From assembly GCF_018881855.1 (NCBI RefSeq), contig NZ_JACVPN010000001.1:682001-746000 (forward strand): a DNA stretch of 64,000 bases. Reading direction: 5' to 3'. Shown one piece after another: positions 46,288-53,945 of this stretch (position 1 is the first letter of the stretch; each line of letters begins with the position of its first letter). This stretch comes from Polynucleobacter sp. MWH-Berg-3C6. Its GTDB lineage: Bacteria; Pseudomonadota; Gammaproteobacteria; Burkholderiales; Burkholderiaceae. Both the position numbers and the translations under genes were made by a program. Below the pieces are notes generated by a model. The model searched no databases. It was not told where the DNA came from and saw only the letters and a list, made by a program, of their open reading frames with translations.

Positions 46288-46863
46288 ATGTTTCAAACTC
46301 AATTAAACGATCAAATCGCTCAAGCTCAAGCTAAAGCCGTTGAAACTGCAAAACATTTGGCTCAAGTAGCTGTTGAAAGCGCCCAAGAATTGGCAGAAAT
46401 CAACCAAGCCGCTGCAAAAGATGCATTGGCTGCTGCACAAGATACAAGTTCACAGTTGTTAGCAATCAAAGATCCACAGCAATTGGCTAAGTTGGCTCAG
46501 CCAGAAGCTGCTCAAGAAGCTGCTAAGTACGCTGCTGCTTACCAAGCTAAAGTGAACCAAGTTGTTCGCAATGGCAATAAAGAAGTTGCTCAAGTAGTTG
46601 ATGCTTCAATTGATGATGCACGTGCTGATTTAGTTAAGTTTGTTAAAGAAGCTACTAAAACTGCACCAGCTGGCGCAGAAGCTTTTGTATCTGCATTCCA
46701 AACAGCATTTGATGCTTCACTCCAACAGTTTGACCAAGTTCGCGCTACAGCAACTGATGCTTTCGCAAACTTCGAGAAGAGTGTTGATGCAGCATTGGCA
46801 AACATTCAAGGCCAATACGCTGGTAAATCAAGCAAGAAGTCTGCTGCTAAATTAGCTGCTTAA
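46288..46863 (+). CDS. Phasin family protein
   Basis: 191-residue, Ala/Gln/Lys-rich, almost wholly helical protein of the Phasin_2 family, which coats polyhydroxyalkanoate granules. Family pattern: TQLNDQIAQAQAKAVETAKHL at the start, the middle AAAYQAKVNQVVRNGNKEV and the C-terminal helix FEKSVDAALANIQGQYAGK followed by a Lys/Ala tail. No signal peptide. Strong AGGAG site and its own promoter and terminator suggest a highly expressed monocistronic gene. PHA synthase is not in the window. Confidence 0.9.
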   Translation: MFQTQLNDQIAQAQAKAVETAKHLAQVAVESAQELAEINQAAAKDALAAAQDTSSQLLAIKDPQQLAKLAQPEAAQEAAKYAAAYQAKVNQVVRNGNKEVAQVVDASIDDARADLVKFVKEATKTAPAGAEAFVSAFQTAFDASLQQFDQVRATATDAFANFEKSVDAALANIQGQYAGKSSKKSAAKLAA

Positions 46864-46883
46864 TTCAGTTTTACCTGTATTGC

Positions 46884-46908
46884 AAAAGCCGCCCTCGGGC
46901 GGCTTTTT
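46884..46908. terminator. Intrinsic terminator between phasin and the SDR operon
   Basis: AAAAGCCGCC (46884-46893), loop CTCG, GGCGGCTTTTT (46898-46908). The T-run serves the phasin gene; the A-run lets it also end the minus-strand operon whose last gene stops at 46914. Confidence 0.92.
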
Positions 46909-46913
46909 ATTTG

Positions 46914-47735
46914 CTAAACATATTTACCTGTTATACCGCCATCGACAACCAGCTCAGTGCCGGTGATGTAAGAGGCTGCATCAGATACTAAAAATGCGCA
47001 GGCATGGGCGACATCCCATGCAGTTCCCATATGGCCCACTGGTACTTGACGATCACGTGCAGCGCGCGCTTCATCTAGATTATCCGTAGAAAACATTTTT
47101 GCTACAGTATTTGCAATGCGAGGGGTGTCAATGAGTCCTGGCACCACAGTATTAGCGCGAATGCCGCTACCAGCATACTGCTGAGCAATCATTCGAATAA
47201 ATTGCGTATTCGCTGCCTTGGTGACGCTATAAGCTAAATGTGGATAGCCCAAATAACGCATGGCTGCTACAGAGGAGATGGCAATAATATTGCCTGTGCG
47301 CCTAGCTTGCATCTCAGGCAGCACCTCTTGAGAGGTTAATAGAAGGCTGCGAACATTCACGTTGTGGATGCGATCAAAGTCTTCAGCACTGGTTTCCATT
47401 GGACCGCCCACTTTTCCAATGCCAACATTGTGATGCAGTACATCGATGGCGCCATAGCAGTTACGGGCTTCGGTAAACAATCTTTTGACATCTCCTTCAA
47501 TGGAGATATCACCAATAAAAGTGGAGGCAATTCCACCCTCATTCAAGATAATCGCAGTCGTTTCATCTGCAGATGTGCGGTCACAATCTACTACGCAGAC
47601 TTTGGCGCCCAGGCGTGCATACGTCACGCTTGAAGCTCGTCCAATACTCCAGCCTGGTCCAGCGGATCCGCCACCGGACACAAAAACTACTCTGCCAGTT
47701 AGATCAAGAGGGAGCGCGGGCGGATGTTTCCTCAC
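46914..47735 (-). CDS. SDR family oxidoreductase (atypical cofactor loop)
   Basis: 273 residues from a GTG at 47735 that overlaps the upstream SDR stop by 4 bp (GTGA). Rossmann short-chain dehydrogenase: cofactor loop VFVSGGGSAGPGWSIGRASS is longer than the usual TGxxxGxG, NVGIGKVGG replaces NNAG, and the catalytic pair is ISSVAAM with Y and K in YSVTKAANTQF. C-terminal TGTELVVDGGITGKYV is typical. Last gene of a five-gene operon; probably a hydroxyacyl dehydrogenase step, substrate unknown. Confidence 0.85.
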   Translation of the reverse strand: MRKHPPALPLDLTGRVVFVSGGGSAGPGWSIGRASSVTYARLGAKVCVVDCDRTSADETTAIILNEGGIASTFIGDISIEGDVKRLFTEARNCYGAIDVLHHNVGIGKVGGPMETSAEDFDRIHNVNVRSLLLTSQEVLPEMQARRTGNIIAISSVAAMRYLGYPHLAYSVTKAANTQFIRMIAQQYAGSGIRANTVVPGLIDTPRIANTVAKMFSTDNLDEARAARDRQVPVGHMGTAWDVAHACAFLVSDAASYITGTELVVDGGITGKYV

Positions 47736-48460
47736 TGTGTAAGCCCAACAGTCATGCCGCCACAAACGTAAATAACTTGTCCCGTCGTAAAGCCAGCACG
47801 TTCATCTAATAGAGATGCCACTAAGTGTGCTACCTCATCGGGTTGACCAATGCGTCCCAGAGGGACGCTTTCTAATATCCGCTGTGTAGCGGCTGCACCT
47901 GGTGGATTGGCGCTATTAAAGAGTTCTGTAGCAATGGGGCCAGGGCCAATAGCATTTACTGTAATGCCATCAATTGCAACTTCTAGCGCTAATGTCCGGG
48001 TAAAACCAAGGAGCGCAGCTTTACTGGATGAATACGCAATGCGTTCGGCTTTGCCTAATGCTGCACGACTGGAGATATTGATGATGCGACCAAAACGTGC
48101 CGCTCTCATACCAGGTAACAAGGCTTGCACACAAATAATAGCTGCTGAAAGATTGACTTTAATGACTGCGGCTAAATCCGCGCTAGTGGTTGCGTCGATG
48201 TTTGCAGGGCGAACAATCCCTGCATTATTAACAAGACGGGTAATGGGGTGCTTTGAGACCAGCTCAGTTAGCGCAGATCGCAAAGCTGTTTCATCGGCAA
48301 GATCTACCTGTACAAAGATTTCCTGGCCGAATAGCTTTTCTGGAGCCTCTTTATCTAGATTCAATACCTGCAGGCCGTCATCAATGAGGCGTTTAGCTAT
48401 TGCCCTGCCAATACCGCGACTAGCCCCAGTAATCAGAACTCTATCTTGATGACTATGCAT
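47732..48460 (-). CDS. SDR family oxidoreductase (FabG-like)
   Basis: 242 residues, classical SDR. NAD(P)-binding ITGASRGIGRAIAKRL (about 10-25), NNAGIVRPA (about 79), catalytic Ser in IINISSRAALG and Tyr/Lys in YSSSKAALLGFTR, C-terminal TTGQVIYVCGGM. Resembles 3-oxoacyl-ACP reductase and 3-hydroxyacyl-CoA dehydrogenases; with the acyl-CoA ligase upstream, a CoA-bound substrate is more likely. It starts 2 bp after the citryl-CoA lyase-like gene. Confidence 0.87.
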   Translation of the reverse strand: MHSHQDRVLITGASRGIGRAIAKRLIDDGLQVLNLDKEAPEKLFGQEIFVQVDLADETALRSALTELVSKHPITRLVNNAGIVRPANIDATTSADLAAVIKVNLSAAIICVQALLPGMRAARFGRIINISSRAALGKAERIAYSSSKAALLGFTRTLALEVAIDGITVNAIGPGPIATELFNSANPPGAAATQRILESVPLGRIGQPDEVAHLVASLLDERAGFTTGQVIYVCGGMTVGLTQ

Positions 48461-48462
48461 GC

Positions 48463-49251
48463 CTAGCCGATTTTATTTGCGCCATCCACAAAAGGAATGG
48501 CATGTTCAACGGTATCCCAAATAAACCGACCAGATGGGCTTTGCTGTTCTTCAACAATGTGTGCCACTAAGCCTGCAGATCGTGAGATTACGGCAAATCC
48601 TCGCATCACAGCGGTTGGTATTCCAATTTCCCCTAAGAGCGCAGCAACTGCACCGGTAGCATTAATGGTGATGGGTCGACCAGCCACCTCATCTACTGCC
48701 TTAGATAGAGTTTCAAGCGCTCGAATATGATCACCTTTCAATTCCTTTTCAGCGCGACCCATTTCGAGGAGCTTGTAGGCGCGGGGATCTATTGGTTTAT
48801 GCAAATGGTGTCCGAAGCCAGGTACTGCTGCTTTAATCTTTTTGTAGTGTTGCGCAATGCTTAGCGCTTCCGCATAGGGGTCTGGAGCTGCCGTAATACG
48901 ATCCAGTAGTCCCGAGCAATTTTCCATAGTGCCAATAAAGGAGCTTCCGACTGCCAATAAGCCTGCCGAAACAGCGCCTTGAAGGTTTTCAGGGGCGCTC
49001 ATATAAATAAGTCTTGTGGCAATTGCACTAGGAGTAAGACCATGCTCCATTAGAACGATGAGAACAACATCAGTGATGCGGATATCAACCCCACGTGGTT
49101 CTCTTCCTAAAATTTGCATCAACATGACTTCAGTAAAAGTCTTTTTCCCCATCAAGTCTTCAACTAAATCTGCATTTCGGTAATGCAAGCTAGTAAGAGT
49201 GTGAGTACAAAGTCCGGTGATGGGAGTCTTCTGAGAATTTTGGCTTGTCAT
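48463..49251 (-). CDS. Citryl-CoA lyase-like protein (citrate synthase superfamily)
   Basis: 262 residues, about 160 shorter than citrate synthase. It keeps the superfamily core, with MEHGLTPSAIATRLIYMSAP carrying one catalytic His and GFGHHLHKPIDPRAYKLL another; the RSAGLVAHIVEEQ block near the C-terminus is the substrate/CoA end. Proteins of this size and pattern are the citryl-CoA lyases, which split citryl-CoA to acetyl-CoA and oxaloacetate. Here the neighbours (acyl-CoA ligase, two SDRs, Bug protein) suggest C-C cleavage or condensation of another CoA ester. Function inferred. Confidence 0.8.
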   Translation of the reverse strand: MTSQNSQKTPITGLCTHTLTSLHYRNADLVEDLMGKKTFTEVMLMQILGREPRGVDIRITDVVLIVLMEHGLTPSAIATRLIYMSAPENLQGAVSAGLLAVGSSFIGTMENCSGLLDRITAAPDPYAEALSIAQHYKKIKAAVPGFGHHLHKPIDPRAYKLLEMGRAEKELKGDHIRALETLSKAVDEVAGRPITINATGAVAALLGEIGIPTAVMRGFAVISRSAGLVAHIVEEQQSPSGRFIWDTVEHAIPFVDGANKIG

Positions 49252-49266
49252 AATTTATATCGCTGT

Positions 49267-50772
49267 TCAATTTGTGGAGAGAGTATTTATCACGGCACTT
49301 TTGAGTAATTTACCGACGTTAGAGCGCGGCAGACTCTCGTAAAAATGAATATGTTTAGGTGTTTGTACTGGGCCTAGAAGATTACGCACAAAGGTAATGA
49401 GTGTAGCTTCATCAACATGTTGTCCAGGATGTAGTTGAACGGCAGCTTGTACAGTTTCACCCCATTTTTCATCTGGCAGGCCAAAGACAAGGCATTCATG
49501 GACAGCTGGGTGCTGGCTCAGCGCGTTTTCTACATCCACTGGGTAGACGTTAAACCCACCTGTGATCACGATATCCTTGAGCCTATCTTTTAGATAGAGA
49601 AACCCTCTTGAGTCAATCAGGCCACGATCGCCGGTATGAAGCCAGCCATCAATAATAGTTTCAGCCGTCTTCTCTGGCATACGCCAGTAACCATTCATTA
49701 GCAAGTCACCCCGCGCAACTACTTCACCGATTTCACCGGTTGGTAATAATTTTCCTTCTGGTGACATGATCGCCACATCACTAAACCAAGTTGGGCGACC
49801 AACCGCTGCCCAGTTATTTGGATCTTCAAAATCTTCAGGACGCATTACAGTCAAAATTTGGGGCGCTTCAGTTTGACCATACGTAGTTCCTAATACTGGA
49901 CCAAAGAAATCACGTACTTTGCGAACTTGCTCAGGAGGCATCGGTGCACCACCGTAAATGAGTCTACGCAATTTAGGGAAATCATTGCGTGATGCATTAG
50001 GCAAAGCCATTAGCATATAAACCAAAGTAGGCGGCATAAAGCAAACAGTCCCGTCACGCTCTTTAAAGGCAGATCTGACAACCTCTGCACCTTGGCCATC
50101 CAGTATTACGTGGCAACCACCTTGAGCAAGAATCGGTACGATATAGGTAGAAGTGCCATGTGTAATTGGTGCAGCGACGACATAGCGTTCATGTTCATCA
50201 AACCCCCATACATGAATCTGGTTGCTAATGTTTGCCATCCATGCTCGATAGGGCTGCATGACACCTTTAGGCGCGCCAGTAGTGCCACCCGTAAATTTGA
50301 TTGCCTGAATCGCATCTTGAGGTAGCTCAAAAGAAGGTTGTGGAGCATCCTCATGCAAGTCAATTAACTCATCCATGCTGCGAGCTGCAGAGCTTGAGTC
50401 TGGACCGGTATAAATCCAAGCCCCGGGGGCGCCCTGGAGTAGGTCTTGATTGGCGGCATCCAAAATCACGATCGATGGCTCAGTGACATTGATGATGCGC
50501 TGTATTTCAGGATGGGTGCTCTTGGGATTGAGTGGAATCCATACCTTGCCACATGCCAAAATAGCCAGCAGTGCAGTAATGTGATCAGCGCTATTGCCTG
50601 CGCAAATAGCAACCCGACTCTGCAGGGTTGGATCTAATGCAGCAAGCCCAGCCGCAAGTGCTTTAACGCGTTTTGCTAAAGACGCAAAATAAATTGGCCC
50701 TTGCGGAGTATCAATGGCAATACGATCAGGCCAACGCTGCGCGGCCCTCCAAAAAAAATCAATTGGAAACAT
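49267..50772 (-). CDS. AMP-forming acyl-CoA ligase
   Basis: 501-residue ANL-superfamily enzyme that activates a carboxylic acid with ATP and CoA. P-loop IKFTGGTTGAPKGVM (about 162-176), A5 TTYGQTEAPQ (about 294), A7 WLHTGDRGLI and A8 KDIVITGGFNVYPVDVE (about 408-424), and the catalytic lysine in SNVGKLLK near the C-terminus. Substrate class cannot be read safely; the gene sits between a Bug binding protein and a citryl-CoA lyase-like gene, suggesting the acid taken up by the first is activated here. Confidence 0.9.
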   Translation of the reverse strand: MFPIDFFWRAAQRWPDRIAIDTPQGPIYFASLAKRVKALAAGLAALDPTLQSRVAICAGNSADHITALLAILACGKVWIPLNPKSTHPEIQRIINVTEPSIVILDAANQDLLQGAPGAWIYTGPDSSSAARSMDELIDLHEDAPQPSFELPQDAIQAIKFTGGTTGAPKGVMQPYRAWMANISNQIHVWGFDEHERYVVAAPITHGTSTYIVPILAQGGCHVILDGQGAEVVRSAFKERDGTVCFMPPTLVYMLMALPNASRNDFPKLRRLIYGGAPMPPEQVRKVRDFFGPVLGTTYGQTEAPQILTVMRPEDFEDPNNWAAVGRPTWFSDVAIMSPEGKLLPTGEIGEVVARGDLLMNGYWRMPEKTAETIIDGWLHTGDRGLIDSRGFLYLKDRLKDIVITGGFNVYPVDVENALSQHPAVHECLVFGLPDEKWGETVQAAVQLHPGQHVDEATLITFVRNLLGPVQTPKHIHFYESLPRSNVGKLLKSAVINTLSTN

Positions 50773-50778
50773 TAGTAA

Positions 50779-51771
50779 TTATTCAGCTTTAGCACCAGAC
50801 GCCTTCACAACATCGCGCCAGCGTTTCACTTCAGAAGCTTCAAATGCAGCCATCTTTTCAGGGCTTCCAGGCTCTGGAGTTGCAGCTAACTCTTGCATAC
50901 GCTGACGAACTTCAGGCGAGTTGAGTGCTTTATTCAGTGCTGTATTTAATTGCGTGATGATCGGTTTTGGAGTCCCTGCTGGGGCAACCAACGCAAACCA
51001 GGACTGGACATCAAACCCTGGATAGCCTGATTCAGCAATCGTAGGCACATCTGGCAAAAATGGCGAGCGTTGAGCGCTAGTCACAGCAATCGGACGCAGT
51101 TTTCCGGCTTTAATATGGGGTAAGGCAGAAGGTGCGTTATCAAACATCGACTCAACCTGACCGCCAAGCAAATCGGTTACCGCAGGAGCGCTACCCTTGT
51201 ATGGAATATGCAGCATTTGGATTTTTGCTTGCATCTTAAACATTTCGCCGGAAAGGTGAATGGATGAACCGCTTCCCGAGGATGCAAAGGTTACGCCATC
51301 CTTTGAGTCTTTCGCATAGCGCACATAGTCTGCTACGGTTTTTACAGGCAAGCTCGGATTTACAACCAAAATATTGGGAATCTTGGCCATCATGCCAATC
51401 GGCTCAAAATCTTTAATAGGGTCATAGCTCAAATTAGGGTAAAGCGTAGCGTTGATGGTATTTGCTATAGAGAAGGCATATAACGTATAACCATCGGCAG
51501 GTGAGCGAGCCACAAGCTCAGCGCCTACGTTGCTGTTCGCACCAGGGCGATTTTCTACAACAATGGATTGGCCCAGCGTATTGCTCATGCTGACAGAAAT
51601 CAAACGCGTTAATACATCGGTTGCCCCGCCAGCAGAGTAGCCAACAATAATCTTGATTGGTTTTGTAGGCCATCCTGCAGAGGATTGCGCAAATGCCGGA
51701 ACTGAAATAGCAGTAATCAGGGCGGCAAAAATAATCAGCAAGCCTTTTTTGGGCGTGAAATGCAAAGACAT
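50779..51771 (-). CDS. Bug-family periplasmic solute-binding protein (TctC)
   Basis: 330 residues with a signal peptide (hydrophobic about 10-26, cleavage likely after AFA) and the mature start WPTKPIKIIVGYSAGGATD, the Bug/TctC hallmark. Bug proteins bind carboxylates such as citrate, glutarate or pyroglutamate through main-chain contacts. No TctA/TctB membrane genes are adjacent, so it must use a permease elsewhere or act as a sensor. Strong GGAGGAG site before the ATG. First gene of the catabolic operon 46914-51771. Confidence 0.92.
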   Translation of the reverse strand: MSLHFTPKKGLLIIFAALITAISVPAFAQSSAGWPTKPIKIIVGYSAGGATDVLTRLISVSMSNTLGQSIVVENRPGANSNVGAELVARSPADGYTLYAFSIANTINATLYPNLSYDPIKDFEPIGMMAKIPNILVVNPSLPVKTVADYVRYAKDSKDGVTFASSGSGSSIHLSGEMFKMQAKIQMLHIPYKGSAPAVTDLLGGQVESMFDNAPSALPHIKAGKLRPIAVTSAQRSPFLPDVPTIAESGYPGFDVQSWFALVAPAGTPKPIITQLNTALNKALNSPEVRQRMQELAATPEPGSPEKMAAFEASEVKRWRDVVKASGAKAE

Positions 51772-51902
51772 AGTTCTCCTCCAGTTTCTTAATTATTCAG
51801 TATTTATAACACCAAAGTAGCCCAGATGCGTTCTTGGTGCCGGCGGCATACAGGCGCTTGTAAAACCCGTTTATTAGGGTATATCACTAGTTAATTATTA
51901 AA

Positions 51903-51939
51903 CTTCACAACTTCACAACTTCACAAGTTGTGATATAGT
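51903..51939 (+). promoter_or_regulatory. Repeat-rich operator and promoter of the small HTH gene
   Basis: Three perfect tandem copies of CTTCACAA (51903-51926) run into GTTGTGA, so that TCACAACTT-CAC-AAGTTGTGA (51913-51933) is a perfect 9-bp inverted repeat. TTCACA (51912-51917) and TATAGT (51934-51939), 16 bases apart, form a plausible promoter embedded in it. The arrangement is what an autoregulated operator would look like; binding by the 59-residue HTH protein just downstream is inference. Confidence 0.6.
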
Positions 51940-51958
51940 GTAAGAACTGGGAGATGAA

Positions 51959-52138
51959 ATGAAGAGACAAATACCGAAAACACATCAAGCCTTGGAGTGG
52001 GTGGGGAAGGGCATGACTGCTGCTCAAGCAGCCAGAAAAATGCAAATTTCAGAATCCAGTGTGTATGCCGCTCTAAGAAAGACAAAGGCGAAAGAAGTGG
52101 GTTGTTGCCCAACATGTGGTCACAAAATAAGGAACTAA
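51959..52138 (+). CDS. Small HTH protein with a C-terminal zinc knuckle
   Basis: 59 residues. GGGAG (51949-51953) sits 5 bases before the ATG. Residues about 10-42 form a helix-turn-helix of resolvase/AlpA-like style (GMTAAQAARKMQISESSVYAAL) and the C-terminus has CCPTCGHKI (residues 49-57), three cysteines and a histidine able to bind a metal. I do not recognise a named family. The stop is one base from the next ATG, so the two are coupled. Likely a DNA-binding autoregulator of this operon; it may sense metal or redox state (inference). Confidence 0.75.
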   Translation: MKRQIPKTHQALEWVGKGMTAAQAARKMQISESSVYAALRKTKAKEVGCCPTCGHKIRN

Positions 52139-52139
52139 G

Positions 52140-52439
52140 ATGAAAAAGACTCTATTAGCAGCTGTATCAATTTCTGTAGCCGCATTTGCTTACGCCAATA
52201 CCAAACCATCAGATTCATCGGCATTGGTGAGTCAACAATGCCAAATTTCTGCTGAAGCCGTATCAACATTAAAAGGCTTGCGCTATGGCAATACATCAAT
52301 TAGAAAAGATGTATCTAGCCTCATTAATACCCATCTGAAAACTCCAGAGAATCGCGAGATCGCACAAAGAGCTTTAAATCTGATGATTGACGACAAATCA
52401 ACTGATGTAGCCACTCTAGAAGGCAGGTACTGCTCTTAA
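52140..52439 (+). CDS. Small exported protein of unknown function
   Basis: 99 residues with a clear signal peptide (MKKTLLAAVSISVAAFAYA, cleavage after AYA about residue 19). The mature part is mostly polar and helical, with two cysteines (SQQCQIS about 34, and GRYCS at the end) that could pair in the periplasm. No family recognised. Tandem to the small HTH gene at one base and 25 bases before the zinc-ribbon/Smr gene. Confidence 0.75.
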   Translation: MKKTLLAAVSISVAAFAYANTKPSDSSALVSQQCQISAEAVSTLKGLRYGNTSIRKDVSSLINTHLKTPENREIAQRALNLMIDDKSTDVATLEGRYCS

Positions 52440-52464
52440 TGGCAAAGGCTTTAGAGTATTAAGA

Positions 52465-52926
52465 GTGCCATCTACTGCGGAGTGTCCTGATTGCGGAAAT
52501 GTGCGGGCATTGTTTAATCAGTGTCCGCATTGTGGCTCTGATCATTTACCCACACTAAGTACCGACACAATCGAAATTAACATCAAGCAAGGTAGCCCCT
52601 ATGTTGAGGAAGCTCTGGATGAGCTCACCGAACAACTTCGTAAATGCCTAGATCTTGGAATAAAAGCAATTATTCTGATTCATGGATATGGCTCAAGCGG
52701 AGAGGGTGGTCGGATTAAATGGGCAATTCATGATGCCCTGGAAAACAACCGCTATTCAGATCGTGTCATTGAGTACTTCTTTGGCGAGAATGTGGCTTAT
52801 GGAACAGAGGCCTACCAGACGCTATTAAAAAGACGTCCAGGATTAAAGAGATACCTAAAACGCTTCAAAGAAGGTAATGCTGGTATGACGGTGTTATTGT
52901 TAGGAGCTCACCCAGGAAGTGCTTAG
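52465..52926 (+). CDS. Zinc-ribbon protein with an Smr-like domain
   Basis: 153 residues from a GTG at 52465; the frame is open upstream only to about 52420 with no other start. Residues 7-23 are a CPDC...CPHC zinc ribbon (C7, C10, C20, C23). Residues 36-148 resemble the Smr nuclease domain of MutS2: YVEEALDELTEQLRKCLDLG, then ILIHGYGSSGEGGRIKWAI (HGxG at 73-76) and GMTVLLLG. The usual LDLHG motif at the start of the domain is replaced by INIKQG, so nuclease activity is doubtful. The fusion and its place behind an HTH/zinc-knuckle gene are unusual. Confidence 0.75.
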   Translation: MPSTAECPDCGNVRALFNQCPHCGSDHLPTLSTDTIEINIKQGSPYVEEALDELTEQLRKCLDLGIKAIILIHGYGSSGEGGRIKWAIHDALENNRYSDRVIEYFFGENVAYGTEAYQTLLKRRPGLKRYLKRFKEGNAGMTVLLLGAHPGSA

Positions 52927-52956
52927 AATAGAGATATCTCAATCAGGATCATTCCC

Positions 52957-53292
52957 ATGGCAGCCAAAAAATCCAATATTGCAACAGAAGCAGCTGCAGC
53001 GAGTTCTGACCAGTTAATTGGAGAATTCAAAGCGCTCATGGCCGATGCTGAAGCATTAATAAAGGCAACAGAGGGTCATGCAGATGGCGCTCTTGGATCA
53101 ATCCGATCCAAAGCCCTTGAGACTATTGCTGGCGCTAAAGAAAGTCTTTCTGGTATTGAAGGCCAGTTGGCCGATAAGGCGAAAGCCGCCGCTGAGAGTG
53201 CGGATGACTTTGTACATCGCAATCCTTGGGAGGCAGTGGGAGTTGCCGCTGGACTAGGCTTATTAATTGGTCTATTTATTCGTCGTCGCTAG
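52957..53292 (+). CDS. DUF883 (YqjD/ElaB) family protein
   Basis: 111 residues. A long amphipathic helical region with Ala/Lys/Glu pattern (about 15-75) leads to one C-terminal membrane anchor VGVAAGLGLLIGLFIRRR (about 93-111). YqjD and ElaB are inner-membrane-anchored, ribosome-associated proteins of stationary phase. It is followed 6 bp later by a YqjE-like gene and then a YqjK-like gene, the same trio as in E. coli. Confidence 0.88.
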   Translation: MAAKKSNIATEAAAASSDQLIGEFKALMADAEALIKATEGHADGALGSIRSKALETIAGAKESLSGIEGQLADKAKAAAESADDFVHRNPWEAVGVAAGLGLLIGLFIRRR

Positions 53293-53298
53293 GCTGAT

Positions 53299-53667
53299 AT
53301 GTCCCAAGAAAATTTACTGTCATCGATTAAAAACTTAGCATCTACTGGCGCATCGATTGCGCAAACTCGCTTAGAGCTAATCTCGGTTGATGTACAAATT
53401 GCTAGATCCAAATTCATCAGCTTGCTAGTAATGATTGTGAGTGCCTTGTTTTTCTTATTCTTTGGCTTGGTCATGCTCGCATTATTCATTGTCATCTATA
53501 GCTGGGAGTCTGATCGCATGATGGCTCTCGGTGTTCTGACGAGCGCCTTTCTATTGATTGGCCTTATTCTGGCCGTACTGATCATGCAATCATTGCGTAC
53601 TATGCCCAAATTATTTGAGGCATCTATTGCTGAACTTGCTAAGGATCGTGAGGCGCTCTCCAAATGA
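53299..53667 (+). CDS. YqjE-like (phage holin family) membrane protein
   Basis: 122 residues with two membrane segments, about 37-62 (FISLLVMIVSALFFLFFGLVM) and 78-100. Preceded by an amphipathic N-terminus (LLSSIKNLASTGASIAQTRLELISVDVQ) characteristic of YqjE/DUF1469, annotated as phage-holin superfamily III by similarity. It overlaps the next gene by 4 bp (ATGA). Not evidence of a prophage: the neighbours are host envelope genes. Confidence 0.85.
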   Translation: MSQENLLSSIKNLASTGASIAQTRLELISVDVQIARSKFISLLVMIVSALFFLFFGLVMLALFIVIYSWESDRMMALGVLTSAFLLIGLILAVLIMQSLRTMPKLFEASIAELAKDREALSK

Positions 53668-53945
53668 GCGCTACCTTAAAAGATTTGGAGCTTCGTCAGC
53701 ATGAGCTTAGAGCCCAGGCTAGCCGAGAGCGCAAACAATTTTCAGAACACTTTGAGGTCTGGGAGAAACCGCTCTCTTGGGCTGACAAAGGTGTTGATAC
53801 ATTTCATTTTCTAAAAAATAATCCAATTCTCTGGACTAGTGCATTCGCAGCGCTGGCGCACTACAGACCTAAGTTAGCCAGTAAGTTCCTTGCTGTAGGT
53901 TGGGGTGCAATGAAGCTTTTGAAAAGTGCCAAGAAGCTAATCTAG
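53664..53945 (+). CDS. YqjK-like protein
   Basis: 93 residues, basic, with a charged N-terminal helix (LELRQHELRAQASRERKQF) and a mildly hydrophobic C-terminus (WTSAFAALAHYRP...FLAVGWGAMKLLKSAKKLI). The position after YqjD and YqjE and the RxELR pattern match YqjK. Its stop codon and that of the opposing apt gene share the same CTAG. Function unknown. Confidence 0.75.
   Translation: MSATLKDLELRQHELRAQASRERKQFSEHFEVWEKPLSWADKGVDTFHFLKNNPILWTSAFAALAHYRPKLASKFLAVGWGAMKLLKSAKKLI

Noticed and set aside
47850-48449. 199-residue plus-strand frame opposite the FabG-like SDR
   Set aside because: The minus strand has full SDR motifs in a coupled operon; the plus frame is a compositional shadow.
51903-51933. 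CRISPR-like array from CTTCACAA repeats
   Set aside because: The units are 8 bp and directly abutting, without spacers, and no cas gene is near.
51921-52115. Minus-strand frame of 64 residues over the small HTH gene
   Set aside because: No ribosome site, no recognisable motif, and it starts within the HTH gene; the plus-strand HTH frame has a Shine-Dalgarno, an HTH pattern and coupling to the next gene.
53299-53667. Phage holin-like protein suggesting a prophage remnant
   Set aside because: It is a YqjE relative in the usual YqjD-YqjE-YqjK set; no capsid, integrase or att-like direct repeat was seen nearby.
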